Shown: positions 30,681 to 40,538, counted from the first letter of the stretch. The stretch: 64,000 bases of DNA from Deltaproteobacteria bacterium (GCA_021799495.1 JAJZAI010000010.1:18318-82317), one strand, 5' to 3'. Program-made: numbers and translations. Notes: generated by a model not told the origin, from the letters alone.

Positions 30681-32231
30681 TTACAGCGGTATGTTGCCGT
30701 GTTTGCGCGGCGGATTTTTCTCGCGCTTGTTCTCCAGCGCCTTCAGCGAAGCGATCAGCCGCGGCCGCGTGTCGCGCGGCATAATCACCTCGTCGATATA
30801 GCCCAGCTCGGCGGCCTTGAACGGATTTGCGAAGGTCCGCCGGTATTCCTCGACCAGCCGCGCCTTTTCGGCGGCCGGATCCGCGGCTTTCTCGATCTGC
30901 CCGCGGAAAATAATGTTGACGGCGCCGTCCGGCCCCATCACCGCGATCTCCGAGGTCGGCCACGCGAAATTGAAATCGCCGCGGATGTGCTTCGACGACA
31001 TCACGTCGTACGCGCCGCCATAGGCCTTGCGCGTGATCACCGTCACCTTCGGCACGGTCGCCTCGCAGAAGGCGTAGAGCAGCTTGGCGCCGTGCCGGAT
31101 AATTCCGCCGAACTCCTGCGCCGTGCCCGGCAGGAATCCCGGCACGTCCACGAAGGTCACCAGCGGTATATTGAAACAATCGCAAAAGCGCACGAAGCGC
31201 GCGCCCTTGACCGACGCGTCGATATCGAGGCATCCCGCCAGATAACCCGGCTGGTTCGCGACCACGCCCACCGCGTAGCCGCCCAGATGCGCGAAACCGA
31301 TCAGCATGTTCTGCGCCCAGTCGGGCTGAATCTCGAAAAAATGCCCGTCGTCCACGACCCGCGTGATCACGTCGCGCATGTCGTACGGCCTGTTCGGATT
31401 TTCCGGCACGATCGAATCGAGCGCGTCGTCGCGCCGGCCCGGATCGTCGCCGGTCGGTTTGAACGGCGGGTCCTCGACGTTGTTCGACGGCATGTAGGAG
31501 AGCAGCTCGCGAATCGTCAGCAGCGCCGCTTCGTCGTCGGGCGCCTCCAGATGGCATACGCCGGACTTCATCGAATGCGTGTCGGCGCCGCCCAGCGCCT
31601 GCATCGTGACCTCTTCGTGCGTGGTCGCCTTGATCACGTCGGGCCCCGTGATGAACATGTAGGAGGTGTCGCGTACCATCACGATAAAGTCGGTCATCGC
31701 CGGCGAATAGACCGCGCCGCCCGCGCACGGTCCCATGATCGCCGAGATCTGCGGCACCACCCCCGACGAGAGCACGTTGCGCAGGAAAATATCGGCGTAA
31801 CCGGCGAGCGAAACCACGCCCTCCTGAATCCGCGCGCCGCCCGAGTCGTTGATCCCGATCACCGGGCATCCCGACTTCGTCGCAAGGTCCATCACCTTGC
31901 AGACTTTTTCGGCGAAGGCCCCCGAAAGGCTGCCGCCGAAGACCGTGAAGTCCTGCGAAAAGACGCACACCTGCCGGCCGTCGATCATGCCGTAGCCGGT
32001 CACGACGCCGTCACCCGGAATCTTCCGCTCGCCCATCCCGAAATCGTCGCAGCGATGCGTTTTGAATTTGTCGAGTTCGACAAACGAACCGGGGTCGAGC
32101 AGAAAATCGATTCTTTCGCGCGCGGTCATGCGGCCGCCTTCGCGCTGGCGCTTGAGCCGCTCGGCGCCGCCGCCGCTTTCGGCCTGGCGCGTCAATTCCT
32201 GGATTCGTTCGATGTTTTCTTTTAATCCCAT
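30681..32231 (-). CDS. carboxyltransferase (beta) subunit of propionyl-CoA carboxylase
   Basis: A 516-aa carboxyltransferase transferring the carboxyl group from biotin to acyl-CoA. It begins with the usual basic helix ([21 protein letters not shown]...KRQREGG), and has [16 protein letters not shown], the oxyanion glycines in [14 protein letters not shown], and [27 protein letters not shown]. The C-terminal crotonase half has [18 protein letters not shown] and [16 protein letters not shown]. Full length for PccB. First gene of the six-gene minus-strand block ending at the SelW-like gene. Confidence 0.94.
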   Translation of the reverse strand: MGLKENIERIQELTRQAESGGGAERLKRQREGGRMTARERIDFLLDPGSFVELDKFKTHRCDDFGMGERKIPGDGVVTGYGMIDGRQVCVFSQDFTVFGGSLSGAFAEKVCKVMDLATKSGCPVIGINDSGGARIQEGVVSLAGYADIFLRNVLSSGVVPQISAIMGPCAGGAVYSPAMTDFIVMVRDTSYMFITGPDVIKATTHEEVTMQALGGADTHSMKSGVCHLEAPDDEAALLTIRELLSYMPSNNVEDPPFKPTGDDPGRRDDALDSIVPENPNRPYDMRDVITRVVDDGHFFEIQPDWAQNMLIGFAHLGGYAVGVVANQPGYLAGCLDIDASVKGARFVRFCDCFNIPLVTFVDVPGFLPGTAQEFGGIIRHGAKLLYAFCEATVPKVTVITRKAYGGAYDVMSSKHIRGDFNFAWPTSEIAVMGPDGAVNIIFRGQIEKAADPAAEKARLVEEYRRTFANPFKAAELGYIDEVIMPRDTRPRLIASLKALENKREKNPPRKHGNIPL

Positions 32232-32368
32232 CAGCTAAACCGTCTATCCAGCGGACCGGTGATCGCGTCAGAATATGACGCAACCCGAAAATATATCAAT
32301 TGAGCGTATGGCGGCGAAACCCGTCCGCGCCGCTCGCCGCGCTGCGGATTTACCGGTATTTGAGGAGC

Positions 32369-32902
32369 ATGAACGACACCCTGAACAAGATTTTCGTCGC
32401 CTGCGGATGGCTCGCCGCGGGCGCAATCGGTATCCTCAGCACCGCTTATGTCGCCAGCGGCCCAGAAGGCGGCTACGCCAAATATTATGTCATCCCGATG
32501 ATGTTCATCGTGCTGGCCTTCGGCATCTATCGCATCAGCCGGCTCTGCGCGCTTGCCGCGCTGATTGTTTTCGCCGGGTCTCGCTTCCTATTTTATTCCG
32601 CCGCGGTCAGCCGGCAGCATTCCGCTGTGGCCAGCCAGTCGCATTCCGCCGCGGTCAGCCGGCAGCATTCCGCTGTGGCCAGCCAGTCGCATTCCGCCGC
32701 GGTCAGCCAGCCTCATCCTGATGTGGCCAGCCAGCCTCATCCCGCTGCGGTCAGCCAGCAGCAGGCGCGCGAAGGTGATGTCGTGATCGGTTTCTGGATT
32801 TCCTCCGTCTCCCTGAGTCTGCTTCTGATGCTTGGCGCGGTTGGAACCGTCGCATGGCATGCGCGCCACCCCGAAGCCTCGGCTCCGACGTTTGAGTCCT
32901 AG
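32369..32902 (+). CDS. membrane protein with tandem eight-residue repeats
   Basis: A 177-aa protein from the ATG at 32369, with TGAGGAGC just upstream as a good ribosome-binding site. Three N-terminal hydrophobic helices (about residues 8-28, 37-53, 58-76) are followed by seven tandem 8-residue units alternating AAVSRQHS and AVASQSHS. A last helix (about 137-158) and a short tail ending APTFES close the protein. The repeat segment therefore sits in a loop between helices. No family recognised. Unit number probably varies between strains. Confidence 0.6.
   Translation: MNDTLNKIFVACGWLAAGAIGILSTAYVASGPEGGYAKYYVIPMMFIVLAFGIYRISRLCALAALIVFAGSRFLFYSAAVSRQHSAVASQSHSAAVSRQHSAVASQSHSAAVSQPHPDVASQPHPAAVSQQQAREGDVVIGFWISSVSLSLLLMLGAVGTVAWHARHPEASAPTFES
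32600..32767 (+). repeat. seven tandem 24-bp units
   Basis: Seven contiguous 24-bp in-frame units inside the preceding gene, in alternating types: units 1 and 3 are identical (GCCGCGGTCAGC...), as are units 2 and 4 (GCTGTGGCCAGC...), so a 48-bp period repeats twice exactly. Units 5-7 diverge. Typical of slipped-strand copy-number variation. Confidence 0.9.
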
Positions 32903-33023
32903 AAAAGCTCTGCAAAAGGTCCATCCCGTCATTCTTGTATGTTGGGTTTGTTAAAGAAGAAAGCAACGGGACGGGAGACCGTCGTCATTCGCGGTCGCAG
33001 GAAGCCGGCGTTCAGCAAGGTTC

Positions 33024-33772
33024 CCCGTCCGGCGCCGCAAGGGGCGAGGCAACCCGCACAGTCGCCCGGGCCAGGCGAGTCCGCATCGTGCGCAAAAATG
33101 GATGAAGCCCCAGCGGGTGGCGCGGCTGATGTGCGCGGCCGAGCTGCGCGGCGTGAGCCGGCGCAGTTGGATAACCACCACGGTGCGCGATCGTCACGCG
33201 CGCCCTGCGCTCGATCTGGCCGAGCGCGACTTCGCCGCCGCGGCGCCCAATCGGCTGTGGGTCGCCGACATCGCCTACATCCCGACCTGGGCGGGCTTCC
33301 TCTACTTGGCCGTGGTTCTCGACGCGTTCAGCCGCAGGATTGTCGGCTGGGCGATGGATACCAATCTCAGGACCGAGCTGGCGCCAAAGGCGCTCGACAT
33401 GGCGCTCGGCCAACGACGCCCGGCCGGCGTGATTCATCATTCCGGCCAGGGCGGCCAATACACTTCAATTGCCTTTGGCAAGCGCTGCGCGCAGGCCGGA
33501 GTCCGGCCCTCGCTGGGTTAGGTCGGCGACTGCTCTTCGACAACGCCATGTGCGAGAGTTTCTTCGCCACCGTGGAATGCGAGCTGCTCAGCCGCCGGTG
33601 CTTCAAGACCCGGGCCGAGGCGCGGATGGCCGTCTTCGATTTCATCGAGGGCTGGTACAACCCCCATCGCCGCCACTCCGCCCTCAACTATCGCTCGCCC
33701 ATCAACTACGAAAGGAGCCATTCAGCGCAGGCTCATTACCGCAGCCCAACACCGTCTACCGAAACGGGTTAA
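33024..33772 (+). pseudogene. degenerate IS3-family transposase (OrfB)
   Basis: Remains of an IS3-type DDE integrase. The N-terminal part gives RVARLMCAAELRGVSRRSW and the core NRLWVADIAYIPTWAGFLYLAVVLDAFSRRIVGWAM. The frame then meets a TAG stop at 33519-33521, where LG(S/H)VGDC would be expected, and a frameshift within about 12 nt. The third-acid region NAMCESFFATVECEL and the C-terminal FIEGWYNPHRRHSALNYRSP continue in another frame. The second catalytic Asp region reads HSGQGGQY instead of HSDxGxQY. No OrfA or intact inverted repeats were recognised. Confidence 0.85.
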
Positions 33773-34403
33773 CTCCAACATCACGAGCTGCCCAACTTCT
33801 GCCCGCGCGATTTCGGCCAGCTCAGCTATCAGGCGCGCCGCGCGCTGTGGCGCATGCGCCGACGCCCACCTCTGGTGCGGTCCTTCTGGCGGCAAGCAAG
33901 TCTGTCACTATGATATGCAGGCCTCAATAAGCTGAGGAACGCCTAACAAGTCGGCGACCCGTCGAATCGCGTTCACGATATCGGTCGTCGAGTAGTCGGT
34001 CAGGCGATCCAGTTCGAATTTAAAAGACATCGGGTTGCCGCGAAAAGAATGGTAGCGTAGCGATGTGCAACGCAGGATACTACGAATCGCGTGATGCACA
34101 AAACCACGAAGAACAGGGACGGCAAGGAAAAAACGTGGGCATCCGCCACGCATAGTGGATTGAGATGATTGTTCTTTTCCACCACCCGCCAGAAAGCAGG
34201 CGCCATACGTGAACGCCACGACACCGCCGGGAGGAGAAAGGGGCTATCGGATAGAAATCGGTCGTTCATCTCGAAGTCGCGGACAGCGATGCTGCCGGAA
34301 TGCCCCGACTGCGCGTTCGCTTGGGCGTTCTGTCCGACGATCTTTACATCGAACCGGAGACGCGGCCTCGCATCGGTCGGCCGCCGAAGCACCACGTTGA
34401 GAC
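33773..34403. other. mobile-element debris without intact genes
   Basis: About 630 nt between the IS3 relic and the recombinase relic. A short frame gives FGQLSYQARRALWRMRRRPP, which has a transposase-like composition but cannot be assigned. Elsewhere no coding signal consistent with the host was recognised. The base composition is lower in GC than its surroundings around 34060-34200. Confidence 0.35.
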
Positions 34404-34817
<414 letters not shown>

Positions 34818-35166
34818 GCAGCGCCGATTTTGCGAGCGATTCCACGGGCTTGCGCCCGATCACTATGTCTGCACCCTAGGGTCTGAATCCATCGTTTTCC
34901 CGCATTTTTGCCGAGTAAGCCGCGCCGCCGCCAACGATTGACAATCACCGAGACGATGGACAGTGGAATGGCCCATCTGACGAGCAGCGTGGAGCGGACT
35001 CAACCCCTTCAAAAGAAGCAATCTGACATAACCGTGGCGGCGCTGGTAGAGGCGCCGCTCCCGGAATCGCGTGCGCCGAAGCGCGTCAAGTTGCGCGCCA
35101 CGATAATGACGGCCGCGCGGACGGTCACGCCATGCGACCGCATCCGCGCGATTTTACGCGCTTGAT
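34818..35166. other. intergenic region, no feature recognised
   Basis: A 349-nt gap upstream of the tRNA-Ser gene. A small plus-strand frame exists (34908-35165) but its composition and sequence suggest chance. The tRNA promoter should lie near 34820-34870 on the minus strand; it was not pinned down. Confidence 0.4.
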
Positions 35167-36144
35167 TCAGGCGCCGGCGCGCCGATTCCGGCGCAGTTCC
35201 GCCATCAGGCTGAACAACTCCGCGATCGGCGGCATCGGCGCCGCGCCTCCGGAAAACTCGCGATAGAGCGTGGCCACGTTCACAACGATACGTTCGGCGT
35301 CGCCCCACGACTCGTAGTCGGCAAGCGAAATATCGCGCGCGGCGTCCGCGGCCGGCATCCCGGCGTCGAAGCGCCGACGCGCTTCGCGCTCGATGTACTC
35401 CAAATATCCTTTAACGGCCGCGACTCCGCGCTTGTCGGTAATCGGGCCGTGGCCGGGAACGACGGTTTCGAGATCGAGGTCGAGCATCAACTGGCAGGCC
35501 TTGATCCAGTTGCGAATCGGACCGGCCCAGATGATCGGATGGCCGCCGACGAACAGGATATCGCCGGTATAGACCACTCGATCGGCCGGAACGTAAGCGA
35601 GGACGTCTCCGCGCGTATGAGCGGGCCCAACCTCGATCAGACGCACCGTCTTGTCGCCGACGGGCACGTCTAGTTCTCCGCCGAAAGTTCGCGTCGGCAT
35701 CGCGACGCTGATTCCCTCGAAATCGAAGGGGGCGAAAATTTCGGCGAAGAATTTTCCCGCCTCGCCCATCGCGGCGGCGTTGCGCTTGAAATTCGCGAGC
35801 CGGTCCGCGCCGCCATCATGCCGCATCTCCTCGTCGCAGGCGCGCGACGCGATTATTTCGGCCCCGGCGACCAATTCGTTCCCAAAAATGTGATCGCCGT
35901 TGGAATGCGTGTTGACCAGCGTGCCGATTTGCGCCGCCGCCTCCGGTTCGGCGCGCCGCATCGCCTCAAGCATCTCGCGGGTGAGCTTCAGGTCGAATAG
36001 CGTATCGACCAGCAGCGACTCGCCCGCCGAGACAACCAGTCCCGCGTTGCTCCATCCCCACGACCCGTCGGGCTGAAGATAGGCGTAGCACCCGTCGCCA
36101 AGGTCATGCAGTCCTTTGCTGTACGTCCATGCGCGCGCGCTCAT
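35167..36144 (-). CDS. metallo-beta-lactamase fold hydrolase
   Basis: A 325-aa MBL-fold protein. The metal motif reads THSNGDHIFGNEL, so the second histidine of H-x-H-x-D-H is Asn; the first His, the Asp and the final His are kept. Further ligands plausibly come from VGPAHTRGDVLAYVP (His) and VPGHGPITDK (His). Start 36144 has a GGAGGG seven nt upstream; the frame is open to 36195. Function unknown: relatives include glyoxalase II, sulfatase-like and quorum-quenching hydrolases. The GH15 gene lies upstream on the same strand. Confidence 0.85.
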   Translation of the reverse strand: MSARAWTYSKGLHDLGDGCYAYLQPDGSWGWSNAGLVVSAGESLLVDTLFDLKLTREMLEAMRRAEPEAAAQIGTLVNTHSNGDHIFGNELVAGAEIIASRACDEEMRHDGGADRLANFKRNAAAMGEAGKFFAEIFAPFDFEGISVAMPTRTFGGELDVPVGDKTVRLIEVGPAHTRGDVLAYVPADRVVYTGDILFVGGHPIIWAGPIRNWIKACQLMLDLDLETVVPGHGPITDKRGVAAVKGYLEYIEREARRRFDAGMPAADAARDISLADYESWGDAERIVVNVATLYREFSGGAAPMPPIAELFSLMAELRRNRRAGA

Positions 36145-36244
36145 CGATGACCCTCCATTGGCGGCCGGATGCGGTCCGCTCCGCACAGATAGCATCGGCC
36201 CGCCGTTCCCGCCAGAACGGATCGCGCGGCGCCGGCAGCGGCGG

Positions 36245-38047
36245 TCAGTGGCGCGAACGTTCGTGCGCCGGACCGACCTCGCGGCTGAGATTGTGCGCGG
36301 TGTTGATCAAAAAAACATGAGTGAAAGCTTGCGGGAAATTTCCGAGCATCCGGCGCGCCCGCGGATCGTACTCCTCTGAAATAAGCCCGACGTCGTTGCA
36401 GAGTTCGAGCAGCCGCTCGAAAATCCGCCGCGCCTCTTCCATCCTGCCCATCATCGCCAGATTGTCGGCGAGCCAAAACGTGCACGGCAGGAACACTCCT
36501 TCGCCGGGAGGGAGGCCGTCCACTCCCGACGCCGAGGTTTTGTAGCGTTTGACAAATCCCTGATCGGTCAAATCCCGCTGAATCGCCGCGACCGTGCCGA
36601 CGATTCGCGGATCGTTGGCCGGCAAAAAACCGACCAGCGGCATGATCATCACCGACGCATCGAGCGCGTCGGCGCCGTACGACTGAACGAAGGCGTTGAG
36701 CTGGGGATTGAACGCCTGACGGCAGATATCTTCATGAATCTGGCTGCGCAGCGTGCGCCATCGTTCGATCGGACCCGCGAATCCATGCCGTTCGACGCCT
36801 TTGATCGCGCGATCGACGGCGACCCACGCCATCACCTTGGAATGGGTGAAATGGCGCCGCGGGCCGCGCACCTCCCAGATTCCTTCGTCGGGCTGCCGCC
36901 AGTTCTGATCGACGAAATCGACCATCACGTTCAGGATCTGCCATGCGTCCTCGCCCGGCTCCATCCCGGCCTGCAGGGCGACGTGAAACACGTCGATCAC
37001 TTCGCCATAGACGTCGAGTTGGAATTGTTCGTGGGCGGCGTTGCCGATTCTTACCGGCCGGCTTCCTTCGTATCCCGGCAGCCACGACGCCTCAAATTCC
37101 GTGAGCCGCCGCTCGCCGGCGATCCCGTACATGATTTGGGTTTGGCCGGGCTGGCCGGCGACCGCGCGCACCAGCCATTCGCGCCACGCCGCCGCTTCCT
37201 CGTGATAACCCGAACTCAGCATCGCGTAGAGCGTGAAGGTGGCGTCGCGCAGCCAGCAATAGCGGTAGTCCCAGTTCCGGGCGCCGCCAATCCATTCCGG
37301 CAGCGACGTCGTCGGCGCCGCGACGATCCCGCCCGTGGGCGCGTAAGTTAGCGCTTTCAGAGTTATCAACGAGCGCAACACCTGCGACCGGTAAGGTCCG
37401 GCGCAGCGCGCGCGTCCGGACCACTCCATCCACCACGCTTCAGTCTCGTCGAGCGCCCTGATCGGATGGCGCGTGCCCGGTTCGGCGTGATGCGACGGAT
37501 ACCAGGTGAGGGTGAAGGGAATTCGCTCGCCCTCCGCGATATGGAAATCGGCGACCGTCCGGAAATTTTCGCCGCGCATCCGCACTCCTGTGCGCAACTG
37601 GAGCGCGTCCGGACCGGCGCCGGCGCTCAGACCGTAATCGCGCCTGCCAACCCACGGCACCACCCGCCCGTAGTCGAACCGAAACGCGGCGTCCATCGCC
37701 ATCGGCACCCGGCCGCGCCGTCCCTCGACGATGCGCACAACGTCCGCGCGATCTTCGCGTTTTTCGATCGGCATGAAATCGATTAAGGCGACGCGCTCGC
37801 CGCCGGGCATCTCGAATTCGGTTTCGAGCACGAGCGTGTCGCCGCGATACGCTCGGCGCACGGATTTCGCCGGCGCCGCGGGCGCGATTTTCCAGCAACC
37901 GTGTTCGGGCCCGCCCAGCAACGCCGCGAAGCAGGCGGCTGAATCGAAACGCGGCATGCAGAGCCAATCGATCGAGCCGTCCCGGCCGACCAATGCGGCC
38001 GTGCCGGTGTTGCCAATCAGCGCGTAATCCTCGATCCGTTGCGGCAT
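36245..38047 (-). CDS. glycoside hydrolase family 15 (glucoamylase/trehalase-like)
   Basis: A 600-aa protein. The N-terminal beta-sandwich domain begins RIEDYALIGNTGTAALVGRDGSIDWLCMPRFDS. The (alpha/alpha)6 barrel has NWDYRYCWLRDATFTLYAM with the general-acid region, and TEFEASWLPGYEGSRPVRIGNAAHEQFQLDVYGEVID. The C-terminal part holds the second acidic cluster, EEYDPRARRMLGNFPQAFTH. This pattern is typical of bacterial GH15 enzymes acting on trehalose or short alpha-glucans. No signal peptide, so cytoplasmic. Start 38047 has GAGG six nt upstream. About 100 nt upstream of the MBL-fold gene, so possibly cotranscribed. Confidence 0.92.
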   Translation of the reverse strand: MPQRIEDYALIGNTGTAALVGRDGSIDWLCMPRFDSAACFAALLGGPEHGCWKIAPAAPAKSVRRAYRGDTLVLETEFEMPGGERVALIDFMPIEKREDRADVVRIVEGRRGRVPMAMDAAFRFDYGRVVPWVGRRDYGLSAGAGPDALQLRTGVRMRGENFRTVADFHIAEGERIPFTLTWYPSHHAEPGTRHPIRALDETEAWWMEWSGRARCAGPYRSQVLRSLITLKALTYAPTGGIVAAPTTSLPEWIGGARNWDYRYCWLRDATFTLYAMLSSGYHEEAAAWREWLVRAVAGQPGQTQIMYGIAGERRLTEFEASWLPGYEGSRPVRIGNAAHEQFQLDVYGEVIDVFHVALQAGMEPGEDAWQILNVMVDFVDQNWRQPDEGIWEVRGPRRHFTHSKVMAWVAVDRAIKGVERHGFAGPIERWRTLRSQIHEDICRQAFNPQLNAFVQSYGADALDASVMIMPLVGFLPANDPRIVGTVAAIQRDLTDQGFVKRYKTSASGVDGLPPGEGVFLPCTFWLADNLAMMGRMEEARRIFERLLELCNDVGLISEEYDPRARRMLGNFPQAFTHVFLINTAHNLSREVGPAHERSRH

Positions 38048-38219
38048 CAAACACCTCGCCCGGCGCGAATCCGCCGTCAATCGTCAACTATACCGTTTTG
38101 GCGGAGCCGAGCACGCCGCCGATCTCCGGCGCGCTCCGTGCATTTGCGCGGTGGATGCGGTATCAAAGGCGTGGAACCGGAAGCACCGGCTTATTCGACT
38201 TGTCGCGGGAGAATTCGGC

Positions 38220-39044
38220 ATGGGACGGCTGGACGGAAAAATCGCGCTAATCGTGGGTGGCGGTGCCGACGGTCCGCCGAATAGCGGCGAAAAGCTCTCG
38301 ATCGGCAACGGCCGCGCCACCGCGATCATGTGCGCCCGCGAAGGCGCCGCCGTGATGGCCGCGGACCTGAAACTCGACCTTGCCCGCGAGACCGCCGACG
38401 CGATTCGCGCCGAGGGCGGCGCAGCCGAGGCGATTGCCTGCGACGTGAGCCGCGAAGAGGACTGCCGTCGCATCGTGGACGCGACCGTGCGCAAATTCGG
38501 CCGCCTGAACCTGATGGTCAACAATGTCGGAATCGCGCTCGGCGGCGCGTTGCTGCGCACGGCCACCGATCAGTTCGACAAGATGTACACGGTCAATCTG
38601 CGCAGCCAATTCCTTACGATGCGCTATGCCGTGCCGGAAATGACCAAGGCTGGTGGCGGCGCGATCGTGAATGTTTCGTCGCTTTCCGCCGTGATCGCCG
38701 GCGCCGGAATCGCGTATGAAGCCACCAAGGCCGCCTTGCTGGGCCTGTCGCGCTCGGTCGCCGTCCGCTACGCCCGCGACGGCGTGCGCGTCAACACGAT
38801 TCTGCCGGGGTTGATCAACTCCTCGATGGTGCGGCGGGAGATCGGCGACCGCGAAGCGCGCGTCGCCCCGCGCATCCCGATGGGGCGGCAGGGCACGCCA
38901 TGGGAAATCGCCAAAGCGATCGTCTTCCTGCTCTCCGATGACGCATCGTATATCACCGGAACCGAATTGATCGTCGATGGCGGCTTGCGGGCGGGCGAAG
39001 GCGTGCGCCGCCGCGAGGATCGCAACCCCGCCACGGGAGGGTGA
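38220..39044 (+). CDS. short-chain dehydrogenase/reductase
   Basis: A 274-aa SDR with NAD(P) Rossmann fold. The glycine-rich loop is expanded: VGGGADGPPNSGEKLSIGNGRATA has about 15 more residues than the usual TGxxxGIG, a feature of a recognised SDR subgroup. NNVGIALGG, the Ser in IVNVSSLSAV and the Tyr-x3-Lys in IAYEATKAALLGLSR complete the active site. The start at 38220 follows GGGAG. It ends one nt before a 50-aa ORF and then the GrdB-like selenoprotein gene, so the three may be an operon. Substrate unknown. Confidence 0.9.
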   Translation: MGRLDGKIALIVGGGADGPPNSGEKLSIGNGRATAIMCAREGAAVMAADLKLDLARETADAIRAEGGAAEAIACDVSREEDCRRIVDATVRKFGRLNLMVNNVGIALGGALLRTATDQFDKMYTVNLRSQFLTMRYAVPEMTKAGGGAIVNVSSLSAVIAGAGIAYEATKAALLGLSRSVAVRYARDGVRVNTILPGLINSSMVRREIGDREARVAPRIPMGRQGTPWEIAKAIVFLLSDDASYITGTELIVDGGLRAGEGVRRREDRNPATGG

Positions 39045-39045
39045 G

Positions 39046-39198
39046 ATGAAGCTCTTTACCTTCGCGACCAGCCCGTACGCGCGCAACGGCTTTGTCGATC
39101 TGGTAACGCGCGAATTCAAGGCGTACAAAATGATGTTTCCGCCGCACGCATCCCAGGATATAGAATTTTTCATGGATGATACGGAGGTACCTGGATAA
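39046..39198 (+). CDS. hypothetical 50-aa protein
   Basis: The ATG at 39046 is preceded by GGGAGGGTGAG, a strong ribosome-binding site. The product begins MKLFTFATSPYARNG and ends FFMDDTEVPG. The first residues resemble the start of glutathione S-transferases but the rest does not. Stop TAA overlaps the ATG of the selenoprotein gene (TAATG at 39196-39200), implying translational coupling. Function unknown. Confidence comes from the ribosome-binding site and the tight spacing on both sides. Confidence 0.6.
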   Translation: MKLFTFATSPYARNGFVDLVTREFKAYKMMFPPHASQDIEFFMDDTEVPG

Positions 39199-40052
39199 TG
39201 CCGGTTGAATATATCCCGCGCACGCGCGAGCTTTATCGCGCCTTTGTGCCCTACCGATGGGTCGTCAATACGGATACGCCGCCATGGACTCCCCTGCGCA
39301 AGCCGATCGCCGAATCAAAGCTCGCGCTGGCCGGCTCGGGCGGAATTCTCTATCGCGATCAGCCGCGGTTCCATCGCGAAGATGCGACCTACCGCCTCAT
39401 CCCGAAAAATGCGACGCAGGCCGATCTCGATGTTTGGCACTTCGGCTACAAGATTGACGACGCGCGCCATGATCATAATTGCGTCTTTCCGCTGGCCCGC
39501 CTGCGCGAACTCGAGGCCGAGGGCGTTATCGGCGAATTCGCGGACCCGGCCTACAGTTTCATGGGCGGCATCTATTCCGCACGCAAGGTCCGTGAGGAAT
39601 TGGCGCCGCGTATCGCCGACGAGCTGAAATCCGCCCACGTCGACGCGCTCCTGCTGGTGCCTGCCTGACCCGTGTGCCATCAGTCCGTTGGACTGATCGC
39701 TCGCATTGTCGAAGCCGCCGGCATCCCGACCCTCTGCATGACCTCGGCGCTGGATATCACTCAAGCGGTGAATCCGCCGCGCGCGGTGTTCCTGAATTTC
39801 CCGCTGGGCCATCAGACCGGCAAACCCGATCAGCCAGATTTGCAGCGCCGGATAGTCCGCGACGCGCTGCGCGCCTTCGATTCGATCGATCGGCCCGGCT
39901 CGATCGTCGAATTGCCCTACGTTTGGGACGAAAACGATCGGACCTGGGAGGCGACGGACTATACCGACGGCTTTTTGTCCGAACGCCCGGCCAAGGTCGA
40001 TGCCGATAAAGCCGAAGCGGATCGCCGCGCCCGCTTTACCGAGTCGTCGTGA
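39198..40052 (+). CDS. GrdB-like selenoprotein (glycine/sarcosine/betaine reductase selenoprotein B family)
   Basis: A 284-residue frame interrupted by one in-frame UGA at 39666-39668 (codon 157). Reading through gives VDALLLVPAUPVCHQSVGL, the family's U-x-x-C motif. Upstream, MPVEYIPRTRELY, PWTPLRKPIAESKLAL and CVFPLARLRELE...GVIGEFADPAYSFMGGI match the family. Downstream, GIPTLCMTSALDITQAVNPPRAVFLNFPLGHQTGKP continues in frame. An 8-bp perfect stem with loop GUU sits 11-29 nt after the UGA, a SECIS-like element. No GrdA/GrdE/PrdA partners are near, so the reaction is unknown; this is not evidence of glycine reductase. The usual reading would break it into 156- and 126-aa pieces. Confidence 0.9.
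39679..39697 (+). promoter_or_regulatory. SECIS-like hairpin of the GrdB-like gene
   Basis: ATCAGTCC at 39679-39686 pairs perfectly with GGACTGAT at 39690-39697 around the loop GTT. The loop begins 19 nt after the UGA and starts with GU, the arrangement expected for SelB binding. The stem lies within codons for HQSVGLI. Confidence 0.7.
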
Positions 40053-40154
40053 TCGATTCGCCCGTCGCTTTACCTCCGCCCGGCGCGCGCTTGCACGTGG
40101 CGCCGGGCGTTTTTTCGCTCCGCTCGCAACGTCAAAAATCGAGGAATATCCGTC

Positions 40155-40538
40155 ATGCGATGGCTTGAACTGATCACGTTGCTTGCCCTGATCGAGTACC
40201 TGGCGATGGGCCTGATGGTCGGACGCGCGCGCGACTTGTACAAGGTCGCCGCGCCCGCCACGACCGGCGATCCGACTTTCGAGCGCTATTACCGCATCCA
40301 CTACAACACGCTCGAAGCGTTGATCATCTTTATCCCGGCGCTATGGATCTTCGCGATGCTGGCGAATCGTCCGCTCGCGATCATCCTGGGCGCCGTCTTT
40401 ATCGTCGTGCGCGCATGGTATGCGCGCTCCTATATCGCCGATCCCGCCAGCCGCGCGCCCGGCGCAATCGCGACCTTCGCGGTCAACGCGATTCTTCTGC
40501 TCGGCGCGCTTATCGGCTTGATCGTCCGCGCGCTTTGA
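40155..40538 (+). CDS. MAPEG family membrane protein
   Basis: A 127-aa, four-helix membrane protein. The MAPEG signature is present: ERYYRIHYNTLEALIIFIP, between helices 1 and 2, and VVRAWYARSYIADPASRAPG. Family members are glutathione-dependent transferases or peroxidases in eukaryotes, and of unknown function in bacteria. Its position between a selenoprotein and thiol peroxidase suggests thiol or peroxide chemistry, but this is inference. Confidence 0.85.
   Translation: MRWLELITLLALIEYLAMGLMVGRARDLYKVAAPATTGDPTFERYYRIHYNTLEALIIFIPALWIFAMLANRPLAIILGAVFIVVRAWYARSYIADPASRAPGAIATFAVNAILLLGALIGLIVRAL

Noticed and set aside
28712..30784. A 690-codon plus-strand open frame opposite biotin carboxylase
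   Set aside because: Shadow of a well-identified gene.
32600..32767. CRISPR array
   Set aside because: Repeats are contiguous with no spacers and are in frame with a coding sequence.
33519..33521. Stop codon inside the IS3 frame as a recoding site like the two UGA codons
   Set aside because: It is TAG, is followed by a frameshift, lies in a dead transposase and has no SECIS-like hairpin.
39672..40052. Independent 126-aa gene starting at a GTG after the UGA
   Set aside because: It is in the same frame as the upstream part, starts in the middle of the conserved U-x-x-C motif and lacks a ribosome-binding site.
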